NCBI GenBank assembly: GCA_040756435.1
Contig: JBFLZD010000001.1
Coordinates: forward strand, 103,692 to 167,691
Direction of reading: 5' to 3'
Length of the DNA: 64,000 nt
DNA from: Spirochaetota bacterium
Lineage (GTDB): Bacteria > Spirochaetota > UBA4802 > UB4802
In this document: positions 37,443 to 45,817 of the stretch, piece by piece
Numbering within the stretch: the first letter of the stretch is position 1
How the letters are laid out: the number at the start of each line of letters is the position of its first letter
Translations under genes and position numbers: made by a program
The notes under the pieces: model-generated
Told to the model about the DNA's origin: nothing
Database searches by the model: none
The model's input: only the letters and a program-made list of their open reading frames with translations

Positions 37443-39257
37443 TTAAATAATTTTTATGACGGTAACTTTCCTGTTTACATCTAAATTCCCCTGGGTAATG
37501 AGATCAGAACCTAAAAATAGTACATTATCAACTCCCTGATGTGGTGTCCCGGCTTTGGCATGGATTGATCGTAGTCCTCCTAACCACCACCGTTCATCGG
37601 CTATATAAAGAATATCACCTGGTTTAGCCTGCAGATATTCCATCATCTTTGTACTTAATGAAACCCCTTCATTGGTTTCGGCTATGTAGCAATGGATTAT
37701 TTTACCTTCATCAAAATCATCCGGTTCACCACCTTTGAATAAAACTTTTCCTGCATGGATGCTGTCAACTACCAGGCCAGGAATGTTAGATAATTCTTTT
37801 TCTTTTGACAGTAGTGTAATCACAATACTAACAGTGGTACATACTATTAATCCATATAGTGCCCGTAAATACTGTAGTCCCTGGGGGGCTACACCGTGGG
37901 ATAATAATGTTAATACTGCTGGCCATTTTATGGAGATAAGCATTGCTATGCTGCCAAGAACCAGGGTATAGATAGCTGCTTTTGTTGTGTATCGTTTCCA
38001 TAAAATGCCAAATAAGATAGTTACTATCATGGGAGGGGTTACTGCAGCAATAAATGTACCATGAGCCAGATAAATGGATTTGAATTGCATGAATAAGGGT
38101 ACCAGGGCTACACCAATGACTGCAGCAGCTAAAGAAATGGTTCGGGCCCATTTGAGATAGAACATGTCATCTTTATCCGGGACAAATTTTTTAACTATAT
38201 CATTGACACCAATTGCAGCTACTCCATTAATGAGTGTATCAATTGTTGACATTAGTGCTGCAATTAAAGCTGCCATGATAAATCCAAATATTCCTGGTTT
38301 TGTGATTCCAAAAGCTACATCCACAAATATATGATTGGGGTCAGTATTGTTTGACAGCAGTCCTAAATTTTGCATAGACCGACCTATCCACCCTGCATTT
38401 GCCACAGCAAATGCAGCCAATGGCATGAGTACTAGACAAACTAAAAACATTGCTTTTCTACCATCACGGGGAGAGCGGACACTTAAGAAACGCATGAGTA
38501 TACCCTGGTTCATAAAATAGAATGCCATGGAACTACCAAACGCATCCTGCCAGAATATACCTACAAAATTGAAATCGGGTGGTTTGTTGAACGGTGAAAA
38601 GGGCAATTTAAATTCATAGGGCAAAGACTTCCAGAAAGTGGATACACTGCCAATTTTTTCTATTCCTAAGAAAAAAACCAGGAATCCAGCTGAAAGCAGC
38701 ATCAATGCCTGTGCCAGGTCGGTCATAATTACTGACGTCTGACCTCCTGCGTGCATATATACAGCACATACAAAGGATATTAGTATGGCGGTAACCATGA
38801 CATCCCAGCCAAACATGGCATTAAATGCAACTCCAATAGTGTAAAGATTAATGCCTATGTATCCCAATAAATAGATTAACAGGATAATAACGCTGATTGT
38901 CCGTGTGGTGCCGTTAAATCGCTTTTCAAAGTATTCAGGTATTGATGTTATCCGTGAATAATAAATTATAGGAAGCCATATGAATACAAAGAGTGGCAGG
39001 ATGAACCAGTCATTGAGGTATGTCATTGTTGAAGAAAATCCGTACTGATATGCTACAGCTGAGTATTTAATAAAACTGTATGATCCTACCGTTGTTGCCA
39101 CGCAGCTAAATCCAATAAGCCACCAGCTGAAACGCTGCCCACCAAAAAAGAAATCTTTAGTGCTTTTGACATATTTGCCAAAGAATGTACCAAATCCCAG
39201 TATAAATAAAAAATAAAATATAATAATAGCAAAATCAAGTACTGTACCCTTAATCAT
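37443..39257 (-). CDS. Sodium:solute symporter (SSS, SGLT-like) with C-terminal extension
   Basis: A 604-residue membrane protein with about 13-14 hydrophobic segments. SSS features include SWWLIGFSCVATTVGSYSF near the start and ALIAALMSTIDTLINGVAAI near 285. Beyond the transport core is a soluble tail of about 100 residues (about 500-604) of unknown fold. It starts three bases after the stop of a 66-residue membrane protein, so the two are probably co-translated and form one transporter. The substrate is unknown. Confidence 0.85.
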   Translation of the reverse strand: MIKGTVLDFAIIIFYFLFILGFGTFFGKYVKSTKDFFFGGQRFSWWLIGFSCVATTVGSYSFIKYSAVAYQYGFSSTMTYLNDWFILPLFVFIWLPIIYYSRITSIPEYFEKRFNGTTRTISVIILLIYLLGYIGINLYTIGVAFNAMFGWDVMVTAILISFVCAVYMHAGGQTSVIMTDLAQALMLLSAGFLVFFLGIEKIGSVSTFWKSLPYEFKLPFSPFNKPPDFNFVGIFWQDAFGSSMAFYFMNQGILMRFLSVRSPRDGRKAMFLVCLVLMPLAAFAVANAGWIGRSMQNLGLLSNNTDPNHIFVDVAFGITKPGIFGFIMAALIAALMSTIDTLINGVAAIGVNDIVKKFVPDKDDMFYLKWARTISLAAAVIGVALVPLFMQFKSIYLAHGTFIAAVTPPMIVTILFGILWKRYTTKAAIYTLVLGSIAMLISIKWPAVLTLLSHGVAPQGLQYLRALYGLIVCTTVSIVITLLSKEKELSNIPGLVVDSIHAGKVLFKGGEPDDFDEGKIIHCYIAETNEGVSLSTKMMEYLQAKPGDILYIADERWWLGGLRSIHAKAGTPHQGVDNVLFLGSDLITQGNLDVNRKVTVIKII

Positions 39258-39260
39258 ATT

Positions 39261-39461
39261 TTACACCCCGGCAAAGAGTATCATTGATGCGTGGAATATG
39301 ATAAAAAACAGATAGCCAGCAATAATTTCAAAAAGTATGCGGCGCTCGGTAGGATGAGAAAGTGATATAACATCCTTCTTTATAGCTATCATTGTGGTGA
39401 AAATGAAGAATATAGTGAAAATGCTGTACTGATATATGAAAGGCAACCAGGGTGAATTCAT
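39261..39461 (-). CDS. Two-helix small membrane protein, probable symporter accessory subunit
   Basis: A 66-residue protein with two hydrophobic segments (IYQYSIFTIFFIFTTMIAI and IIAGYLFFIIFHASMILF) separated by a polar basic loop. It overlaps the phosphatase gene by four bases and ends three bases before the symporter ATG, so it is translated within the same operon. Small accessory proteins encoded beside SSS transporters are known, which makes this the natural role here (inference). Confidence 0.72.
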   Translation of the reverse strand: MNSPWLPFIYQYSIFTIFFIFTTMIAIKKDVISLSHPTERRILFEIIAGYLFFIIFHASMILFAGV

Positions 39462-40072
39462 GATCCATATTCCTCCTGAATTGTAAAGTGTAATGGCAAT
39501 ATGCGTACTTCCGCATTGGTAAAATGTGGCAAAGATTTAAACTTATGTGCGGCAAGACCACTGGCAATAGCATATAGAATTTGCAAAGGGTCACCATGGG
39601 ATACAATAAGTATCTTCTGGTTTGTAAGGTTTTTTTCGCAATCAAGTAAAAATGATAGCATCCGTCGTGCAACTGCTTGAATGGGTTCAACATCATAGCA
39701 GGCAGCATCAAATTCTAATTTGCAATCCATATCCCATACTTTGTGGTAATTCTCGCTGTTAGTTCCCTCAAACTGGCCAAAATAGCGCTCACGCAGTCGT
39801 GAATCAGGTATGATAGGGACATTGGTACAATGCTTGGCAACAAGTATTGCAGTTTGATATGCACGTAAAAAATCCGATGTATAGATATATGTTATATTCT
39901 GCATTTCTTTAGTAGTAACTATCGCCTGTAACACCTGACGTTCCCCTTCCTGTGTTAGTCCATAATTGCTGACTCCAGTTGCAGGATCACTGATGATAAT
40001 ATGCTTTTCATTGGCAGTGCTCTGGGCATGGCGCATGCAAAGGTATGTATTATGTAACACAATTGATTTCAT
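39458..40072 (-). CDS. Histidine phosphatase (phosphoglycerate-mutase-like)
   Basis: A 204-residue protein of the histidine phosphatase superfamily. The catalytic motif is MRHAQSTANE (RHG-type, with Gln in place of Gly), followed by SDFLRAYQTAI and, in the second half, IVSHGDPLQIL with the second histidine. The His accepts the phosphoryl group. Physiological substrate unknown. It overlaps the small membrane protein gene by four bases, heading the symporter operon. Confidence 0.85.
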   Translation of the reverse strand: MKSIVLHNTYLCMRHAQSTANEKHIIISDPATGVSNYGLTQEGERQVLQAIVTTKEMQNITYIYTSDFLRAYQTAILVAKHCTNVPIIPDSRLRERYFGQFEGTNSENYHKVWDMDCKLEFDAACYDVEPIQAVARRMLSFLLDCEKNLTNQKILIVSHGDPLQILYAIASGLAAHKFKSLPHFTNAEVRILPLHFTIQEEYGS

Positions 40073-40115
40073 ACATGTGCCAGTATAGATAAAGAAAATA
40101 TAAAATCAATATTTT

Positions 40116-40970
40116 TTAAATATAAAGAATATCCCCTTCTTTTGCGGCAGATATTCTGACAGGGAAAGACAGAGAACGTGCATGCTTTACAGCTTTTGAA
40201 ATATCACGGTCAGTATGATTGGGATCATGATGGAATGTAATTAAATGCTTTACATTAAAACGCGAAGCAACACCAGCAACAGATTCAATAGAAGAGTGCC
40301 CCCATCCTATACGTGTTGCATATTCCTGGGGTGTATACTGGCAGTCGGCAACAAGGATGTCGGCATCCTGTATTAAATTGCCTATATTTCTAAGGTTATA
40401 ATCACCCAATTCTGGATCATTTAAAACTTCATTATCAGTGGCATAGACAAAAACACGATTATTATATTCCACGCGATAGCCTAATGATAATCCAGGATGA
40501 AAAAGATGTGTGTACCATATAGTAATATCATTGATGGTAAATGGATTCTTTGACAATTCTACGAAATGGATATTGGATGATAGCTCAAACAGAGTTACGG
40601 GGAAGTACTCTCGATCCATCTGGCCTAAAATAAGCTTTTCCAGTGTTGAAACGCTGTGCCCTCCATAAAAATAAATAGAAGCATTTTTATTATATGCCAG
40701 GTCAAAGAATGGAAATCCCTGTATATGATCCCAGTGAGTATGGCTTATGAAAAGGTGCACTTCAACAGGTTTGCCAAAAAATTCTTTTGATAGTGCTTTT
40801 CCAAGCATTCTGATGCCGGTACCTGCATCAAAGATGAGAATTGTATGGCCACATCTGAGCTCAACACATGAAGTATTCCCACCATATTTAACAAAATCCT
40901 TGCCCGGTGTTGGTATTGAACCTCTGACACCCCAGAATCGGATATACATGTTGGTTTTATTTTTTTTCAT
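40116..40970 (-). CDS. MBL-fold metallo-hydrolase
   Basis: A 284-residue metallo-beta-lactamase-fold hydrolase. After WGVRGSIPTPG and YGGNTSCVELRC come the metal ligands SHTHWDHIQGFP (HxHxDH), with downstream His and Asp in VYATDNEV and a His in WGHSSIESV. This layout occurs in the phosphodiesterase/PhnP-like branch. Its substrate is not predictable. It lies 43 bases before the phosphatase gene on the same strand. Confidence 0.83.
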   Translation of the reverse strand: MKKNKTNMYIRFWGVRGSIPTPGKDFVKYGGNTSCVELRCGHTILIFDAGTGIRMLGKALSKEFFGKPVEVHLFISHTHWDHIQGFPFFDLAYNKNASIYFYGGHSVSTLEKLILGQMDREYFPVTLFELSSNIHFVELSKNPFTINDITIWYTHLFHPGLSLGYRVEYNNRVFVYATDNEVLNDPELGDYNLRNIGNLIQDADILVADCQYTPQEYATRIGWGHSSIESVAGVASRFNVKHLITFHHDPNHTDRDISKAVKHARSLSFPVRISAAKEGDILYI

Positions 40971-41041
40971 TAATACCTTGTGTTACTTCACGTATTGATA
41001 TTGTACTCTTCGACATTTCCTGTGGCTTTCTTCAAACATAA

Positions 41042-41557
41042 TTAGTCTACAAAGTGCACATACAATGTATCTGAAAAAGTATGGTGTACCTTTTGGTTTT
41101 GTTTTTCAATAGTAACATGGATGACAAAGGGTAGCTTGAATGTTTTAAAACTGTGGGTGTTACGAATGTCATTCAGGAATATTTTCTCTAGAAGGCTGCC
41201 GATAAGTGAAAACCCATATACAGTTGTTGTTACTTTTTCTATTCGTTCTGCTGTATATGTTGTATGTGAAGTTGGGTTTTCAAAATAGGCTGTCACGGTT
41301 GCCGATTCAATATTCTGATTGCATTGTATGCTAAAACACAGTGTATCACCCTGAAAATAGATGTAATTACATATATCTTTTAATGACCTGCAATAAGTAC
41401 ATGGCTTAAAGGTATAGACCAGGGAAGCATTGGCGATAGTTCCCTTCATTGATACACTGCTGCCGCACTCAGTATTAATAATTTTTAATGGTTTGTTGGT
41501 ACATGCAATAAAAAGAAAAAGTACTGGCAAAATATATTTAATTTTATGCAATAACAA
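41042..41557 (-). CDS. Lipoprotein of unknown function
   Basis: A 171-residue exported lipoprotein with a lipobox FLFIAC (Cys about 19). The mature part is strand-rich and has several Cys residues (TECGSSVSM, TFKPCTYCRSLKDIC) that may form disulphides. No family recognised. Its start overlaps the upstream gene end by 14 bases, so the two genes form a small operon. Confidence 0.6.
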   Translation of the reverse strand: MLLHKIKYILPVLFLFIACTNKPLKIINTECGSSVSMKGTIANASLVYTFKPCTYCRSLKDICNYIYFQGDTLCFSIQCNQNIESATVTAYFENPTSHTTYTAERIEKVTTTVYGFSLIGSLLEKIFLNDIRNTHSFKTFKLPFVIHVTIEKQNQKVHHTFSDTLYVHFVD

Positions 41558-42461
41558 GCTGCCACCATCCTTTCAGCATACATTGTTCATCACGGGTGAG
41601 TGAATAGCGGTTGAAGTAATCGCTTGCCATTTGAATCAGATTGGATGCAGGCACAAGCTCTTGACCTTTTATTTCAATACGTTCAGAAAAATTAGCTTCT
41701 AATTCATTTAAAGATATCATTGAATCAATAGGTATAAAGTGTGAAGCTATGATAAAAAACAGTGGTTCAAAAATTGCTACCCCGCGATCAAGTTCTAGAG
41801 GTACGGGGGAGGGAATATTCATGCATGCTGTATAGTAATCCATAACAATAAATGGGTAAAGACTTGATGGTATTGAAAAAATATTGGGCAGTGTTTGTAT
41901 AAATTCATTAGTTATATTTGATGTGTCAATATCATCAAACATTGCATACGTGTGAAAATACTGGTCTGACTCGGTGGTGATAGATTGAATAAGTTTTATT
42001 GGCGTAATTGGTGGTGAAGAATCTTTACATGTGGGTACAAGTCGTGATTTATAATAGAGCCTGTTGGTTCTGTATGAAGGATAGAAGTCATTATTGCCTG
42101 GTTCCAGTATTGTAGAGCTATCGCCACCAAATTTAAAATCCAACCTCAGTACATGATAAAAATTAATACACTTTCCTTCAAGCAGGCGTATAAAATGAAG
42201 ACTATGCAGTTCATGTGCAGGCTGACGCTCTTCAAGCAGGGTATGTCCCAACAGAAATAGCGGAATAAGAGGAATGATAGTTTGTGCTATAGGCAACGCT
42301 TCGTTATATGATAATTTTGAAACCGGGATTTTAGGTATGATTATCTCCTCATTGAGCATGATAAATTCGTTTTTTAAAATATTTATATATATGTTTCCAG
42401 TTTTATTAACATTTTGTGGATCTATAAGGCGGATATAATTGTTAATCTGGTTTACTGCCAT
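41544..42461 (-). CDS. Hypothetical protein
   Basis: A 305-residue protein with no recognised family. The start at 42461 is chosen because AAGGAGAAG lies just upstream; an ATG at 42515 is further up. The N-terminus reads AVNQINNYIRLID; a hydrophobic patch IIPLIPLFLLGHTLLEE occurs near residue 75, and another, EPLFFIIASHFIPI, near 240. There is no signal peptide. It may be an enzyme or regulator; its partner is the lipoprotein at 41042. Confidence 0.5.
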   Translation of the reverse strand: MAVNQINNYIRLIDPQNVNKTGNIYINILKNEFIMLNEEIIIPKIPVSKLSYNEALPIAQTIIPLIPLFLLGHTLLEERQPAHELHSLHFIRLLEGKCINFYHVLRLDFKFGGDSSTILEPGNNDFYPSYRTNRLYYKSRLVPTCKDSSPPITPIKLIQSITTESDQYFHTYAMFDDIDTSNITNEFIQTLPNIFSIPSSLYPFIVMDYYTACMNIPSPVPLELDRGVAIFEPLFFIIASHFIPIDSMISLNELEANFSERIEIKGQELVPASNLIQMASDYFNRYSLTRDEQCMLKGWWQLVIA

Positions 42462-42590
42462 AACCACTTCTCCTTGAAAATTTATTCTAATAAATATCGC
42501 CTTTTGCCTTGACAAATATACATGATGAGGTAATTTTTAATCAAGATAATATTTAATAGAAATGGCAATATTTTATAATTGGTAGACAGG

Positions 42591-43070
42591 ATGGATAATC
42601 TTATCAACATTGGTGTAGCACAGCTTGCAGTGGCTGAAAACCCTGCAGTGTTACGTACCATTCTGGGTAGCTGTGTTGGAATATGTATTTATGAGCGCAA
42701 TAAAAAGATAGGGGGGCTTGCTCATATATTATTACCCAAAAATCCGGGCGATAGCAATCCTGAAAAATATGCAGATACAGCAATTCCTATTCTGGTACAG
42801 CAGTTAATAAAGAAAGGGTGCAAAAAGGAATTTATGTCAGCAAAAATTGCAGGTGGTGCTTCAATGTTTAAATTTAAGTCAACAACGACACTGGCAAATA
42901 TTGGTGAAAACAATATTGAAGCAACACGACAGGCGCTGGCAAAATTTGGCATTCCTATAGTAGCAGAAGATATTGGTGGCAGCGCGGGTAGGGTTATTGA
43001 CTTCTTCCTGGATGATGGAAGGTTGAAAGTTAAAGCCAGTGGCCAGGAAAAAATGTATTATAAGGTTTGA
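42591..43070 (+). CDS. cheD: Chemoreceptor glutamine deamidase CheD
   Basis: A 159-residue CheD-family protein: RTILGSCVGICIYERNKKIGG with the catalytic Cys, GLAHILLP with the catalytic His, and KIAGGASMFKF. CheD deamidates glutamines on chemoreceptors. The ATG at 42591 gives a family-length N-terminus; an in-frame TTG lies 12 bases upstream. It starts a same-strand cluster with HDOD, zinc-ribbon, methyltransferase and STAS genes. No chemoreceptor is in this window. Confidence 0.88.
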   Translation: MDNLINIGVAQLAVAENPAVLRTILGSCVGICIYERNKKIGGLAHILLPKNPGDSNPEKYADTAIPILVQQLIKKGCKKEFMSAKIAGGASMFKFKSTTTLANIGENNIEATRQALAKFGIPIVAEDIGGSAGRVIDFFLDDGRLKVKASGQEKMYYKV

Positions 43071-43093
43071 TAGATGGATTGGAGATAATAATT

Positions 43094-43954
43094 ATGCATG
43101 AACATATACAACAGAGGATTCAGTCCATAATTCAGAATGTTGATCAGCTACCTTCCTTGCCAGATGTGGTAAGCAGGATAATTAATATGGTCAATGACCC
43201 TGATGTGTCATTCAAGCAGGTTGCTGAAGAAATAGCAAAGGATCAGGCAATCACCGCCAATATTTTAAAGTTGTGTAATTCAGCTTATTTCAGCAAGGGC
43301 AAGGAAATATCTTCTATTGATCGTGCAATTGTGATATTAGGGCTTAAGGAAGTAAAAGATATTGTTGTTCTTGCCACAACAAAATCAGTATTAAACAGGG
43401 TTATTTTGGGCTATGACCTGGCACGAGGTGAATTGTGGAAACATGGTGTAGCGGTAGCCATGCTTGCAAAAAATATTGCAACCGAGTGTAATCAGAAAGC
43501 GGTGGCTGATATTGCCTTTACGGGTGGAATAATACATGACGTGGGGAAAACAGTTCTGGCCTTGTTTGTTCAGAGTACCTTTAAGGATATACTTGCCACT
43601 GTAACCGAAAAAAATATTACATTCCAGGAAGCAGAAAAACAAATTATGGGGTTTGACCATCAAGAGATTGGCCAGCAGGTTACCATAAAGTGGAAATTTC
43701 CTAAAGTGTTGCAATCAATTGTTCGTTATCATCATGAGCCCACAAATGCTCCGGATGAACATAAAAAAATAGTGTCCATAGTTCATATAGCTAATACTCT
43801 GTGCCTCATGGCTGGTATTGGTATTGGCAGCGATGGGTTATACCATGAATTGAGCCAGGATGCAGTTACAATGCTTGGACTGCAGGATGTACAACTGGAA
43901 AAATTCTACAGTGATATCCCAGAATTGATGAACAAAGCAAGGGATATTCTTTAG
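43094..43954 (+). CDS. HDOD-domain signalling protein
   Basis: A 286-residue HDOD protein. The opening QNVDQLPSLPDVVSRIINMVNDPD, the ANILKLCNSAYFSKGKEI segment and IIHDVGKTVL are characteristic. HDOD proteins lack the phosphohydrolase activity of HD-GYP proteins and act in signal transduction. The ATG at 43094 has GGAG nine bases upstream; the earlier ATG at 43067 in the cheD end lacks one. It is part of the cheD cluster, with nine bases to the next gene. Confidence 0.88.
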   Translation: MHEHIQQRIQSIIQNVDQLPSLPDVVSRIINMVNDPDVSFKQVAEEIAKDQAITANILKLCNSAYFSKGKEISSIDRAIVILGLKEVKDIVVLATTKSVLNRVILGYDLARGELWKHGVAVAMLAKNIATECNQKAVADIAFTGGIIHDVGKTVLALFVQSTFKDILATVTEKNITFQEAEKQIMGFDHQEIGQQVTIKWKFPKVLQSIVRYHHEPTNAPDEHKKIVSIVHIANTLCLMAGIGIGSDGLYHELSQDAVTMLGLQDVQLEKFYSDIPELMNKARDIL

Positions 43955-43963
43955 GATTTACTT

Positions 43964-44344
43964 ATGCATATCATCAAACCATGCCCTTCTTGCGGCATTA
44001 AGCTGCGTTTCCCTATTGATTCTGGGAAAATTAAAGTGCAATGTCGTTGTGGATATTCCTTCTTAGCCAATCCGGATGATCCAGAACTGTATACGAATGC
44101 AACGTTTGATGTAACTTTGAAGAAAAAGCCCAAAACCAGATTATCTTTCACAAATATAATTAAAACAATAATTGAAAAATTATATGCATACTGGTATACA
44201 CTTGGTAATTTTAAATTATTGCCAACAAAAGATAAAATAAAGGTTATTGCTATAGCTTTAGTTTTTATACTGCTTATACTACTTATTATATATTATATGT
44301 TCTTCTGGCATTCACAACCTCCAGAAAATGGTATTGTTATATGA
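43964..44344 (+). CDS. Zinc-ribbon membrane protein
   Basis: A 126-residue protein. The N-terminal finger CPSCGIKLRFP...VQCRCGYSF (about 7-33) resembles the MJ0042/zinc-ribbon type, with four Cys. A basic linker is followed by one hydrophobic segment (about 95-118), so the finger is probably cytoplasmic and tethered to the membrane. It overlaps the next ORF by ATGA. Function unknown; the location next to HDOD and STAS genes suggests signalling. Confidence 0.65.
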   Translation: MHIIKPCPSCGIKLRFPIDSGKIKVQCRCGYSFLANPDDPELYTNATFDVTLKKKPKTRLSFTNIIKTIIEKLYAYWYTLGNFKLLPTKDKIKVIAIALVFILLILLIIYYMFFWHSQPPENGIVI

Positions 44345-45259
44345 TTCACATAAATGACACACGCACCTATCATAAAGAGCAAATAGCCACGCTGGGGTGG
44401 GAGCTAACAGTTTGTAATATGCTCTATCCAGAAAACAGCCCCTGCAGGGAAGTGATAAAGAAAAATGCGTCGTATGGGATGCTATTGTATGAATTTCTTG
44501 CAAGTTATATTGATATGAAACAGGTTAAAACAATACTTGAGGCTGGAGGGGGGGTATGGTTTTTTAATGAAGGATTTTTTAGCATATTGTCCACATGTTC
44601 ACTGTACCATGGTTGATATATCTCCTGCAATGCTTTCAGAACAGAAGAAAAACATAAAAGGTAATGTTTCATTTGTACATTCAGATTTTCTGGAACTGGA
44701 TAATGCGCTACTTGCCAATATTGATCTTATTATATGTAATGAGATAGTAGGGGATTTTATTACAGTTTGTGAAATCACAGATGAAATACTGGAATCTTCT
44801 GAATTAGATGAAATAAGAGAATGTAAACGCTTTATTAATATGTATAACCTTGAAATTAAAGCCAATCCATTTAATTTCAATTTAGGGGCTCTGCTTGCAA
44901 TAGAAAAGATGTGTAAAACAGGAACCAAATACATATATATAAGTGAGCATAGCTGTGAATCAGAATCACAGGGTGATTTCAGAGAATGTGTGCCTGTACG
45001 GTCAACCTTTAATCCATACGAAATACGGCTATTTGGGCATAGTGAATATACCATACGATTTTCACATATTGAAGCTGTAGCTAAAAAATGGGGTTATACC
45101 GTTCACAGAGGAGTATATAATGATATATTTGGTTGCCGTATGACACCAAAATTACAGTTTATTTTAAACAGCACAGCCAGTGCAAAGGATGAGTATGAAA
45201 TATTACAGCAGTTTATAGGTGATATGTTTACCTATGAATACATTGTTTGCTGTAAATAA
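44341..45259 (+). pseudogene. SAM-dependent methyltransferase split by a +1 shift in a G7 run
   Basis: Two overlapping frames encode one protein: the first (44341-44616) supplies an N-terminal region ending at ILEAGGG, and the second continues as YGFLMKDFL...DISPAMLSEQ through 45259. The SAM motif I ILEAGGGYG is only restored if one G is removed from the seven-G tract at 44548-44554. The joined protein would have about 306 residues and look like a class I methyltransferase. Start ATG overlaps the zinc-ribbon stop. It could be a phase-variable gene, a decayed gene, or a sequencing error; sequence alone does not decide. Confidence 0.78.
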
Positions 45260-45335
45260 ATGGCGTAGAATTTACTCAATATACAGCCATATATGTCCGA
45301 AAATCAGTACAGTAGGGTCATTACTTTTAACAAGT

Positions 45336-45638
45336 ATGGTATATTCATTTAACAAAACAGAACAGGGTTACTTCTTGAAAATTGAAGGGGATCTTGATTT
45401 ATATTCTTCCTACAATTTGAAAGAAGATGTGAAAAAGGTATATCTATCTGCTCCTGATGATTTAACAATTGATCTTTCAGGGTTAAACTATATTGACTCA
45501 GCAGGTATTGCCTTTTTAATTGATATAAAAAAAAGCAGTATGCAAAAGGGAAAAAAGTGTGAAATACAGAATATCCCCGGCGATATTTTAAGGATGTTTC
45601 GTTCTCTACGGGTTGATACTATTTTACAGATACGCTGA
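45336..45638 (+). CDS. STAS-domain anti-sigma-factor antagonist-like protein
   Basis: A 100-residue STAS protein. The strand-helix pattern YFLKIEGDLDLYSSYNL and the DLSGLNYIDSAGIAFLI segment are typical; the Ser in DSAGI is at the usual phosphorylation site. It probably works in a partner-switching pathway with a kinase not visible here. ATG at 45336 gives family length; an upstream in-frame GTG at 45219 would add 39 atypical residues. No strong ribosome site was seen. Confidence 0.8.
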   Translation: MVYSFNKTEQGYFLKIEGDLDLYSSYNLKEDVKKVYLSAPDDLTIDLSGLNYIDSAGIAFLIDIKKSSMQKGKKCEIQNIPGDILRMFRSLRVDTILQIR

Positions 45639-45817
45639 TGCACATAAGCCTACCTGATCAATAACATCTATCCTTAGTTAATATTTGAAAAATAAAATAT
45701 TTTTTGCTATAAATGTATCTTAACAGAATTGTTGACAAAATTGTCATACCATACCACGGTGCTTTAACAATACGTTACCTATTTTTTATCAAAATTAAAT
45801 AATAGAAAGGATAGAAT

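Noticed and set aside
45732..45760. TTGACA/TGACAA...TTGTCA upstream of pckG
   Set aside because: A small inverted repeat exists, but the -10 region is GC-rich and no clear operator architecture was found, so no promoter or operator is called.
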